Shown here piece by piece: positions 15,520 to 22,944 of a stretch of 45,208 bases of DNA; the first letter of the stretch is position 1; every line of letters begins with the position of its first letter. The DNA is from an uncultured Lachnospiraceae bacterium. GTDB taxonomy: Bacteria; Bacillota; Clostridia; Lachnospirales; Lachnospiraceae. A program made the position numbers and the translations under genes. The notes beneath the pieces were generated by a model, which was given only the letters and a program-made list of their open reading frames with translations, ran no database searches and was not told the origin of the DNA. The stretch lies in NCBI GenBank assembly GCA_944383835.1, contig CALWRE010000151.1, forward strand, positions 1-45,208, in the 5' to 3' direction.

Positions 15520-16358
15520 AGGAAAAAACACGCCGCATCAATCGGCTGTGGAGCGTCGTCATGTTTTTCGTGTCGGTGCTCTACATGTATCCGATTTTCA
15601 TGGTGCTGATGAATTCCCTGAAGGTGGAGAGCGCCATCAGTACCAGCACAGCCTTTGAGCTGCCGACGGCGGAAACCTTTGCCGGCTTTGCCAACTATGA
15701 GAACGCCATCAATGCCCAGGGTTTCCTAAGCAGCTTTTTCTATACGGCCTTTATTACCATCACGTCCGTGCTGGCAATCCTCTTTTTCTGCTCGATGTTT
15801 GCCTGGTACATTACGCGGGTGGAGACAAAGGTGACGAAGGCCCTTTACCTTCTGTGCGCCTTCTCCATGGTGGTGCCCTTCCAGATGGTGATGTTCACCC
15901 TCTCGTCCATGGCGGATACCCTGAATCTGGATACCCCCTGGGTGCTCTGGGTTATCTATCTGGGCTTTGGGGCAGGGCTGGCGGTATTTATGTTCTGCGG
16001 TTTTATGCGGAGCGTTCCCGTCGATATTGAGGAGGCCTCGATGATCGACGGCAGCAGCCCCCTGCAGACGTATTTTCATATTGTAATTCCGCTTCTGCGG
16101 CCAACCATGGTATCGGTGGCGATTTTGGAGGCCATGTGGATATGGAACGATTATCTGCTGCCCACGCTGATTCTCGATATCAATAAGTACAGGACGATTT
16201 CGATGTTAATCCAGTTCTTCCGGGGAAGCTACGGGCGCGTGGAGATGGGGCCGATGATGGCCTGTATCATGCTTGCCATTCTGCCGATTATCATTGTATA
16301 CTTGGTGGGGCAGAAACACATTATCAAGGGCGTGGTGGCAGGTGCGGTCAAAGGATGA
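15516..16358 (+). CDS. Sugar ABC transporter permease (MalG type)
   Basis: A 280-residue permease with six membrane segments and the EAA loop EEASMIDGSSPLQTYFHIVIPLL (about 172-194). The start overlaps the previous stop by four bases (ATGA), with AAAGGAGGTG six bases upstream, so the two permeases are made together. The N-terminal helix followed by YPIFMVLMNSLK and the C-terminal VGQKHIIKGVVAGAVKG are hallmarks of MalG-type subunits. It pairs with the MalF-type protein and should be energised by the ATPase at 19020. Confidence 0.93.
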   Translation: MKEKTRRINRLWSVVMFFVSVLYMYPIFMVLMNSLKVESAISTSTAFELPTAETFAGFANYENAINAQGFLSSFFYTAFITITSVLAILFFCSMFAWYITRVETKVTKALYLLCAFSMVVPFQMVMFTLSSMADTLNLDTPWVLWVIYLGFGAGLAVFMFCGFMRSVPVDIEEASMIDGSSPLQTYFHIVIPLLRPTMVSVAILEAMWIWNDYLLPTLILDINKYRTISMLIQFFRGSYGRVEMGPMMACIMLAILPIIIVYLVGQKHIIKGVVAGAVKG

Positions 16359-16391
16359 CGCCGTCCGCCGCGCCGGAGGAAAGGCGCAGAC

Positions 16392-17405
16392 ATGACGATA
16401 AAAGATATAGCTAGATTATCCGGCTACAGTCTGGGAACCGTTTCCCGTGTGCTGAACAACCATCCCGACGTAAGCGAAAAGGCAAGGAAACGGGTGATGG
16501 CTGTGGTGCGGGATTTGGGCTTTGAGCCGAACACAAACGCCAGGCATCTGAAAATGCGGAACAAGACCTCCATAGCGGTGCTGGTAAAAGGAACGCATAA
16601 TCTGCTGTTTTCCGATATACTGGAAAAAATCCAGGCTAAGTTTGCGGCCGCAGGGGAAGAGGTCTATGTGGCTTACCTGGATGAGGACGCCGACGAAGTG
16701 CAGTACGCCCTGCAGCTGTCCCGGCAGAGAAATCCCAAGGGCTTTCTGTTCCTGGGCGGCGATATGGAATTTTTCCGCGAAGGCTTTGAGCAGATGGAGG
16801 TTCCCTGTGTGCTGCTGACCAACAGTGCCGAGGAACTGGGCTTTCCCAATCTGTCCAGCTTTTCCACGGACGACGCGGCTGCGGCCCAGGTGGCGGTCGA
16901 TTACCTCTGCTCCTGCGGGCATCAAAAAATTGGGGTCCTGGGCGGAAATCTCTCCGTCGATCAGATCAGCTACCGCCGCCTCCGAGGGGTGTATCGTTCG
17001 GCCAAAGAAAACGGCATCCCCTTTGATACGACGAAACAGTATGAGCCCTGCCGCTATTCCATGGCGGAGGGCTATCGGGCGGCTGGCCGGCTTTTGCAGA
17101 AGGAGCCGCATCTTACGGCTATCTTTGCCCTGGGCGATGTGATTGCCCTGGGAGCGATGCGGGCCCTGGCAGACCGGGGACTGCGTATACCGGAGGATAT
17201 CTCCGTGGTGGGATACGATGGCATTGTCTCCTCGGAGTACAGCATTCCCAGGCTCACTACGGTGCGGCAGGATACGGAACAGCTGGCGGACCGGGGCGTG
17301 CGGGCCCTGCTTCAGGGCATTCATTACGAGCTGCCGCCCGTCCACGAGGCGGTGCCCTTTGAACTGGTAAGGCGGGAGAGTGTCCGCAGCCTGCAGGACG
17401 GATGA
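16392..17405 (+). CDS. LacI family regulator of the maltodextrin cluster
   Basis: A 337-residue repressor-type protein. The helix-turn-helix is MTIKDIARLSGYSLGTVSRV, the hinge follows (about 50-60), and the effector-binding domain spans about 61-330 (GFLFLGGDMEFF, IGVLGGNLSVDQISYRRLRG, SVVGYDGIVSSEYSIPRLTTVRQD). GAGGAAAGG lies upstream of the ATG. It sits within the sugar cluster between the permeases and malQ, so the palindromes at 12961-12988 are its most likely operators and a malto-oligosaccharide its likely inducer. The last nine codons and stop fall in a 40-bp unit that is tandemly duplicated just after the gene (17375-17454). Confidence 0.93.
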   Translation: MTIKDIARLSGYSLGTVSRVLNNHPDVSEKARKRVMAVVRDLGFEPNTNARHLKMRNKTSIAVLVKGTHNLLFSDILEKIQAKFAAAGEEVYVAYLDEDADEVQYALQLSRQRNPKGFLFLGGDMEFFREGFEQMEVPCVLLTNSAEELGFPNLSSFSTDDAAAAQVAVDYLCSCGHQKIGVLGGNLSVDQISYRRLRGVYRSAKENGIPFDTTKQYEPCRYSMAEGYRAAGRLLQKEPHLTAIFALGDVIALGAMRALADRGLRIPEDISVVGYDGIVSSEYSIPRLTTVRQDTEQLADRGVRALLQGIHYELPPVHEAVPFELVRRESVRSLQDG

Positions 17406-17454
17406 GGAAAAATAGGAGAGCGTCCGCAGCCTGCAGGACAGATAAGGAAAAATA
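17375..17454. repeat. 40-bp tandem duplication at the 3' end of the LacI gene
   Basis: Copy 1 (17375-17414) holds the last codons and stop of the regulator; copy 2 (17415-17454) follows directly. They differ at three positions, one of which changes TGA to TAA. A partial third copy (GGAG) starts at 17455. Confidence 0.9.
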
Positions 17455-17501
17455 GGAGGCTGCCGTCCGCCGGAGCATGGACGGGGCGAAAGGGAGAAAG
17501 G

Positions 17502-19001
17502 ATGTGGGAATATATGAGAAGAGCAGGTATCTTGATGCCGGTTACCTCCCTGCCCTCCCCCTGGGGAGTGGGGACGCTGGGAGAGGCCGCGAGGGACTTT
17601 ATTGATTTTCTTGTCCAGGCAGGACAGTCCTGCTGGCAGGTGCTTCCCATCGGGCCTACGGGATATGGGGATTCGCCCTACCAGTCCTTCTCCTCCTTTG
17701 CGGGAAATCCCTATCTGATCGACCTGGATGATCTATGCAGCGAGGGCCTCCTTCGCGGGGAGGAATACAGGAATATCCCATGGGGGAAGGCGGCGGACCG
17801 GACGGATTACGGACAGCTGTATCAATATCGCTTTTCCGTGCTGGAAAAGGCCGTGAAACGCCTGGAGGAGAGCAGGGACCAGGAGCTTCGCGCATTTTGC
17901 GCCAAGGAGGCGGACTGGCTTGACGACTATGCCCTTTTTATGGCGCTGAAGGAGAAATTCAGCGGAATGCCCTGGAGCCGGTGGCCGGAGGAGCTGCGGG
18001 GGCGAAAGCCGGAGGCGGTTCGCCGGGCGGCAGAGGAACTTGCGGACCAGCTTCGGTTCTGGAAAGGCCTTCAGTTTCTGTTTTTTGCCCAGTGGGAGAG
18101 ATTAAAGAGGCGGGCGGAGGAAAAGGGAGTTTCCATCATCGGCGATATCCCGATCTATGTGGCGGAGGACAGTGCCGATGTATGGGCGCATCCGGAGCTG
18201 TTTCAGATGGATGAAAAGCTGCGGCCCATTCGGGTGGCGGGCTGTCCGCCCGATGGTTTCTCGGCCACAGGACAGCTGTGGGGTAATCCCCTCTTTGACT
18301 GGGAGCGGATGAAGGCCGATGGATACAGCTGGTGGATTCGGCGGATCGCTTTTCAATTCCGGTTTTACGATGTGCTGCGCATCGATCATTTCAGAGGCTT
18401 TGAATCCTACTACGCGATTCCCCGAGAGGCGCGCGACGCCAGTGAGGGGAGCTGGGAGAAGGGGCCGGGGATAGATTTCTTCCGGGCATTGGAAAAGGCC
18501 GTCGGCAAGAGGGAAATCATTGCCGAGGATCTGGGCTTTATCACCCCCGAGGTGCACCGGCTTCTGGAGGAAACCGGCTTTCCCGGCATGAAGGTCCTGG
18601 AATTCGGCTTTGACCGCAGGGACGGGGGCGGAAGGCTCTACCAGCCCCACAATTATCCGAAGAACTGCGTTGCCTATGTGGGGACCCACGACAATGAAAC
18701 CGCCCTTGGATGGATGAAGGACGCCTACCCCGAGGATGCGGCCCTGGCCAGGGAATACCTTCACCTGGACGAAGGGGAAGGGGAAAACTGGGGAATGATG
18801 CGGGCGATTTGGAGCAGCCATGCGGACTGCGCCATTGTGCAGATGCAGGACGTTCTGGGAATCGGCGCACAGGGGCGGATGAACCGACCATCCACCCTGG
18901 GCGGAAACTGGCAGTGGCGGGCCCTGCCTGGCTCCTACGGAACGGAACTTGCACAGAAGCTGCACAGGCAGATGGAGCTCTATGAGCGGCTGCCGGAATA
19001 A
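17502..19001 (+). CDS. malQ: 4-alpha-glucanotransferase (amylomaltase)
   Basis: A 499-residue GH77 enzyme that transfers alpha-1,4-glucan chains between malto-oligosaccharides and releases glucose in the cytoplasm. The family start GILMPVTSLPSPWGVGTLG, LPIGPTGYGDSPYQSFSSFAGNP and the catalytic residues are all visible: nucleophile D295 in RIDHFRG, acid/base E342 in EDLGF and D397 in GTHDNET. Each is offset by two from the Thermus enzyme numbering I know. Length fits the bacterial type without large N-terminal domains. It lies between the LacI regulator and the ATPase gene, so it should process sugars brought in by this transporter. Confidence 0.97.
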   Translation: MWEYMRRAGILMPVTSLPSPWGVGTLGEAARDFIDFLVQAGQSCWQVLPIGPTGYGDSPYQSFSSFAGNPYLIDLDDLCSEGLLRGEEYRNIPWGKAADRTDYGQLYQYRFSVLEKAVKRLEESRDQELRAFCAKEADWLDDYALFMALKEKFSGMPWSRWPEELRGRKPEAVRRAAEELADQLRFWKGLQFLFFAQWERLKRRAEEKGVSIIGDIPIYVAEDSADVWAHPELFQMDEKLRPIRVAGCPPDGFSATGQLWGNPLFDWERMKADGYSWWIRRIAFQFRFYDVLRIDHFRGFESYYAIPREARDASEGSWEKGPGIDFFRALEKAVGKREIIAEDLGFITPEVHRLLEETGFPGMKVLEFGFDRRDGGGRLYQPHNYPKNCVAYVGTHDNETALGWMKDAYPEDAALAREYLHLDEGEGENWGMMRAIWSSHADCAIVQMQDVLGIGAQGRMNRPSTLGGNWQWRALPGSYGTELAQKLHRQMELYERLPE

Positions 19002-19019
19002 AAGAAAGGAGAGAGAGTT

Positions 19020-20195
19020 ATGGCGGAAGTCAGCCTGAGACATATTGAGAAGGTATATCCGAACACGGAAAAAAAGAAAAAGGGAGAGAAAAAGAGCAAT
19101 CTGAAGGTCACGGAGGAAGGCGTGCTGGCCGTCCAGGACTTTAACCTGGACATCAAGGACAGGGAATTCGTCGTGCTGGTAGGGCCGTCGGGCTGCGGCA
19201 AGTCCACCACCCTGCGGATGGTGGCGGGACTGGAGGAGATCACCAGGGGCGAGCTTTATATCGACGGGAAGCTGATGAACGACGCTGCTCCCAAGGACAG
19301 GGACATCGCCATGGTCTTTCAGAGCTACGCTCTCTATCCTCATATGACGGTGCGGGGCAATATGGAGTATCCGCTGAAGCTGAAAAAGATGCCCAAGGAG
19401 GAGATGAACCAGAGGGTGGAGCAGGCGGCGGAGATTCTGGGCATCACACAGTATCTGGACCGCAAGCCCAAGGCCCTGTCAGGCGGGCAGAGGCAGCGCG
19501 TGGCCATCGGGCGGGCCATCGTCCGGGAGCCGAAGGTGCTTTTGATGGATGAGCCCCTATCCAACCTGGACGCCAAGCTGCGCAACCAGATGCGGGCTGA
19601 GATTATCAAGCTGCGCGAGCGGATTGACACGACCTTTATCTATGTAACCCATGACCAGACCGAGGCCATGACTCTGGGCGACCGGATTGTGATTATGAAG
19701 GACGGGGTGATTCAGCAGGTGGGAACGCCCCAGGAGGTATTCGACCATCCGGCGAACCTCTTTGTCGCCGGCTTCATCGGTGTGCCGCAGATGAATTTCT
19801 ACGACGCCGAGCTGATCCGGGACGGGTCCGGTTCCTACACGGTCCAGGTGGAGAATGTACATATTGTGCCCTCCGAGGAGAAGCAGGCAAGGCTGCGGCA
19901 GAATGGGGTGGAGTCCCAGAGCATTACCCTGGGCGTGAGGCCGGAGCATATTACCCTGTTGGGAGAAGGGGAAAACATGCTGCACGGCGCCGTGGAGGTG
20001 ACGGAGATGATGGGAAGCGCCGTCCATCTCCATGTCAATTTCGGCGGCCGGGATACGATTATTATCGCCCAGACCATGAGCCTGGAGGGAAGGAACCCGG
20101 TGCATTTCGGGGGCGGAAACCCGATCTCCTTTACCTTCGGCGGCAATGTAATCCATATGTTCAGCAAAAAAGACGAGAGAAACCTGGAGGCCTGA
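19020..20195 (+). CDS. Sugar ABC transporter ATP-binding protein (MsmK/UgpC/MalK type)
   Basis: A 391-residue ATPase that powers CUT1-type sugar importers. Walker A is GPSGCGKST (55-63), the signature is LSGGQRQR, Walker B is VLLMDEPLSNLD, and the switch His follows in YVTHDQTEAM. A C-terminal OB-type regulatory domain spans about 240-391 (VRPEHITLL, TEMMGSAVHLHVNF). Between the first strand and Walker A there is a Lys-rich insert (EKKKKGEKKSNLK, about 17-29) not usual for MalK; this type occurs in Firmicutes multi-sugar ATPases. It is the only CUT1 ATPase gene in the window, follows malQ by 18 bp and should serve the permeases at 14668-16358, and perhaps others elsewhere. Confidence 0.95.
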   Translation: MAEVSLRHIEKVYPNTEKKKKGEKKSNLKVTEEGVLAVQDFNLDIKDREFVVLVGPSGCGKSTTLRMVAGLEEITRGELYIDGKLMNDAAPKDRDIAMVFQSYALYPHMTVRGNMEYPLKLKKMPKEEMNQRVEQAAEILGITQYLDRKPKALSGGQRQRVAIGRAIVREPKVLLMDEPLSNLDAKLRNQMRAEIIKLRERIDTTFIYVTHDQTEAMTLGDRIVIMKDGVIQQVGTPQEVFDHPANLFVAGFIGVPQMNFYDAELIRDGSGSYTVQVENVHIVPSEEKQARLRQNGVESQSITLGVRPEHITLLGEGENMLHGAVEVTEMMGSAVHLHVNFGGRDTIIIAQTMSLEGRNPVHFGGGNPISFTFGGNVIHMFSKKDERNLEA

Positions 20196-20224
20196 AAAGA
20201 GGACGGAAGGTTTTTCCATAGACG

Positions 20225-20263
20225 AAAATCCCCCTTCGGCACTTGCGCCGCGGGGGGATTTAT
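20225..20263 (+). terminator. Terminator-like hairpin after the maltodextrin cluster
   Basis: AAATCCCCC (20226-20234) pairs with GGGGGATTT (20253-20261). The T tract is short (TTTATTA), so termination may be partial. The hairpin overlaps the candidate dnaX promoter. Confidence 0.6.
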
Positions 20264-20271
20264 TATATACT
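20243..20271 (+). promoter_or_regulatory. Candidate dnaX operon promoter
   Basis: TTGCGC (20243-20248), 17 bp, TATACT (20266-20271). The -35 match is moderate. A leader hairpin ACAGGGGC/GCCCCTGT with four T follows (20279-20307). Confidence 0.5.
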
Positions 20272-20278
20272 GTACAAA

Positions 20279-20307
20279 ACAGGGGCAGTCTGCGCCCCTG
20301 TGGTTTT
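20279..20307 (+). other. Leader hairpin upstream of dnaX
   Basis: ACAGGGGC (20279-20286) pairs with GCCCCTGT (20294-20301), followed by GG and four T. It would lie at the very 5' end of a transcript starting near 20278. Confidence 0.5.
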
Positions 20308-20376
20308 GCGTGGGCCCGGCGGGGAAAGCTGCGCGTGACCATCATCCGCCGGACGGCGGCAGGAAGGACGAGAAGA

Positions 20377-21990
20377 ATGAGCTATACCGCGCTGTATCGA
20401 AAATGGCGTCCCGCGACCTTTGACGAGGTAAAGGGACAGGACCATATTGTTACAACCTTAAAAAATCAGATTAACGGCGGGAGGATCGGCCACGCCTATC
20501 TGTTCTGCGGGACGAGAGGGACGGGCAAGACTTCCGTGGCCAAGATATTTGCGAAGGCAGTCAACTGCGAGCATCCGGTGGATGGGAATCCCTGCGGGAA
20601 ATGCGCTTCCTGCCAGGCCATTGCCTCCGGGGCCTCGATGAACGTGGTGGAAATCGACGCCGCTTCCAATAACGGTGTGGATAATATACGCCAGATCCGG
20701 GATGAGGTGGAATATTCGCCGGCCGACGCCAAATACCGCGTATACATTATTGACGAAGTCCATATGCTTTCCACAGGAGCTTTCAACGCCCTGTTAAAGA
20801 CGCTGGAGGAACCGCCCTCCTACGTGATTTTTATCCTGGCGACGACGGAGGTTCACCGGATTCCGATTACGGTTTTATCCAGATGCCAGAGATATGATTT
20901 CCGCCGCATCGATGGGGACACGATTACCGCCCGGCTTGCACAGATGGCAAAGGCCGAGGGGATTGACGCTGAGGATAAGGCCCTGCGGTATGTGGCGAAG
21001 AAGGGAGACGGCTCCCTGCGCGACTCCATCAGCCTGTTTGATCAGTGCGTGGCCTTTTATTACGGGCAGAAGCTGACCTATGAGCGGGTGCTGGACGTAT
21101 TGGGCGCTGTGGATAATGAGGTTTACAGTCGTTTCTTTCGTACCTTAAGCGGCGGGAACGTGGGCCAGTGCCTGCGGGAGCTGGAGGAGCTGGTATTGTC
21201 CGGCCGTGACCTGACCCAGTTCGTGTCGGATTTTATCTGGTATCTGCGGGGGATGCTGTTAGTCCAGACCGGCGAGGACAGCGGGGATTTCCTCGATATG
21301 TCGCAGGAGGATCTGGACCGCCTTTCGGAGGATTCCCGTCTGGTCTCCCAGGATACGGTGATGCGCTATATCCGGGTGTTGTCGGAGACAATGAATCAGA
21401 TGCGCTACAGCGCGTCGAAGCGGGTCCTCCTGGAGATTTCCCTGATCCGTCTGGCAAAGCCTGCGATGGAGACCAGCCTGGATTCGGTGCTGCAGAGGCT
21501 GGAGGAGGTGGAACGCCAGCTGGCCTCCGGCGTCCTGGTCCAGGCGCCGGCAGGCGGAGGGCAGGGAACGGGCGCAGCCGCTGCCGGAATGCCGGGCGGG
21601 GCAGAGCTTATGGAAGGGAATGCCCGTAAGGCCCAGGAGGAAACCGTCGTGCTGCCGCCGGCCCAGCTGGAGCAGCTGCGTCTCCTTTCAAAGGAATGGA
21701 AACAGATCATTGCGGCGGTTGGGCGAAGCGCCAAGACTATCCTGGCGGACGTGAAGCTGGAACCCAGGGGCGAGGGCCAGCTGGCCTTGATCTTTCACGA
21801 CAAGAGCCATTATGATATGGGGAGCCGCGAAAGCCTCCTGAAGGATTTGAAGGATTACATCGCTTCGGCCTATCAGGTGGATGTGAATCTCACCGCCGTG
21901 CTGGTGGCCGAGGAGGAGTATACCCATAAAAACTATGTCACCGAAGAGGAATTAAAACAAAAATTTAATGTGGATATTATTATGGAATAA
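20377..21990 (+). CDS. dnaX: DNA polymerase III subunits gamma/tau
   Basis: A 537-residue clamp-loader ATPase that opens the sliding clamp and ties polymerase cores together. The start MSYTALYRKWRPATFDEVKG is the family hallmark and fixes the ATG at 20377. Walker A is GTRGTGKT (45-52), the zinc site is C64/C73/C76/C79, Walker B is VYIIDEVHML, and the sensor 1/SRC region is LATTEVHRIPITVLSRCQRY. The C-terminal part is a Gly/Ala-rich linker (about 405-430) and a domain III-tau-like region. No obvious slippery A-run for gamma production was noted. It heads an operon with ebfC, recR, a TPR protein and a CvpA family gene. Confidence 0.96.
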   Translation: MSYTALYRKWRPATFDEVKGQDHIVTTLKNQINGGRIGHAYLFCGTRGTGKTSVAKIFAKAVNCEHPVDGNPCGKCASCQAIASGASMNVVEIDAASNNGVDNIRQIRDEVEYSPADAKYRVYIIDEVHMLSTGAFNALLKTLEEPPSYVIFILATTEVHRIPITVLSRCQRYDFRRIDGDTITARLAQMAKAEGIDAEDKALRYVAKKGDGSLRDSISLFDQCVAFYYGQKLTYERVLDVLGAVDNEVYSRFFRTLSGGNVGQCLRELEELVLSGRDLTQFVSDFIWYLRGMLLVQTGEDSGDFLDMSQEDLDRLSEDSRLVSQDTVMRYIRVLSETMNQMRYSASKRVLLEISLIRLAKPAMETSLDSVLQRLEEVERQLASGVLVQAPAGGGQGTGAAAAGMPGGAELMEGNARKAQEETVVLPPAQLEQLRLLSKEWKQIIAAVGRSAKTILADVKLEPRGEGQLALIFHDKSHYDMGSRESLLKDLKDYIASAYQVDVNLTAVLVAEEEYTHKNYVTEEELKQKFNVDIIME

Positions 21991-22006
21991 GGAGGATGCA
22001 TAAGAG

Positions 22007-22348
22007 ATGGCAAAGAGAGGCGGATTTCCGGGAGGTATGCCCGGCAACATGAATAACCTGATGAAGCAGGCACAGAGGATGCAGCGCCAGATTGAGGAGC
22101 AGGCCAAGGCCCTGGAAACGAAGGAGTACCAGGCCCAGTCCGGCGGCGGTGCCGTTTCGATTACGATGAACGGCAAGAAAGAGGTGCTGAGCCTTACGCT
22201 GAACCCGGAGGTGGTCGATCCCGAGGATATTGAGATGCTCCAGGATCTGATTGTAGCGGCGGTGAATGAGGTCCTCCGTCAGGTGGAGGACGACGCCAAT
22301 GCCGTCATGGGCAGGATGACCGGCGGTATGGGAGGTTTTCCGTTCTAA
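22007..22348 (+). CDS. ebfC: YbaB/EbfC family nucleoid-associated protein
   Basis: A 113-residue DNA-binding protein of the YbaB/EbfC family, which forms tweezer-like homodimers and coats the nucleoid. The first 25 residues are Gly/Met/Asn/Gln-rich (GGFPGGMPGNMNNLMKQAQRM), then a helix and the typical QSGGGAVSITMNGKKEVLSLTLNPEVVDPEDIEMLQDLIVAAVNEVLR. A Gly/Met tail ends the protein (MTGGMGGFPF). It lies between dnaX and recR, the invariant order in many bacteria, and its stop overlaps the recR ATG by one base, so the three are co-translated from one mRNA. Confidence 0.95.
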   Translation: MAKRGGFPGGMPGNMNNLMKQAQRMQRQIEEQAKALETKEYQAQSGGGAVSITMNGKKEVLSLTLNPEVVDPEDIEMLQDLIVAAVNEVLRQVEDDANAVMGRMTGGMGGFPF

Positions 22349-22944
22349 TGGATTACTACAGCACGAAGATAACGGCCCTGATCGAGGAGCTTTCACGGTT
22401 GCCTGGCATCGGGGCGAAATCCGCCGGCCGCCTGGCTTTCCATCTGATCGGGATGCCGCAGGAGGATGTGGACCGGCTGACGGATACCATACAGAAGGCC
22501 AAAAGGACGGTGCGCTACTGCAAGGAATGCTGTACGCTGACAGACAGCGAAATTTGTCCGATCTGCGCCAGCCCCCAGCGGGATCACGCCCAGATTATGG
22601 TGGTGGAAAACACCAGGGATTTGGCAGCCTACGAAAAGACGGGCAAATACAATGGGGTTTACCACGTCCTCCACGGGGCTATTTCACCGGCCTTGGGCAT
22701 TGGTCCGGCGGATATTAAGCTCAAAGAGCTGATGAAGCGCCTGCAGGGGGATGTGGACGAGGTAATTATCGCCACCAACTCCAGCCTGGAGGGGGAGACG
22801 ACAGCCATGTACCTGAGCAAGCTGATCAAGCCGACGGGGATAAAGGTCACCCGCATCGCCAGCGGCGTGCCGGTAGGCGGCGATCTGGAATACATTGACG
22901 AAGTAACGCTGCTGCGGGCTTTGGAGGGCCGTACGCAGCTGTGA
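22348..22944 (+). CDS. recR: Recombination mediator RecR
   Basis: A 198-residue protein that with RecO/RecF loads RecA at gaps and stalled forks. The N-terminal helix-hairpin-helix is LSRLPGIGAKSAGRLAFHL, the zinc finger is C58/C61/C70/C73 (CKECC...CPIC), and the Toprim domain begins IMVVENTRDLAAYEKTGKYNGVYHVLHGAISP. The C-terminus IASGVPVGGDLEYIDEVTLLRALEGR is the family end. Start overlaps the ebfC stop (TAATG). Its own stop overlaps a GTG start of the next gene, so the TPR protein may be translated by coupling. Confidence 0.97.
   Translation: MDYYSTKITALIEELSRLPGIGAKSAGRLAFHLIGMPQEDVDRLTDTIQKAKRTVRYCKECCTLTDSEICPICASPQRDHAQIMVVENTRDLAAYEKTGKYNGVYHVLHGAISPALGIGPADIKLKELMKRLQGDVDEVIIATNSSLEGETTAMYLSKLIKPTGIKVTRIASGVPVGGDLEYIDEVTLLRALEGRTQL

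Noticed and set aside
18102-19343. A 413-codon minus-strand frame opposite malQ
   Set aside because: malQ has all catalytic residues in the plus strand; the antisense frame is a by-product of codon bias.
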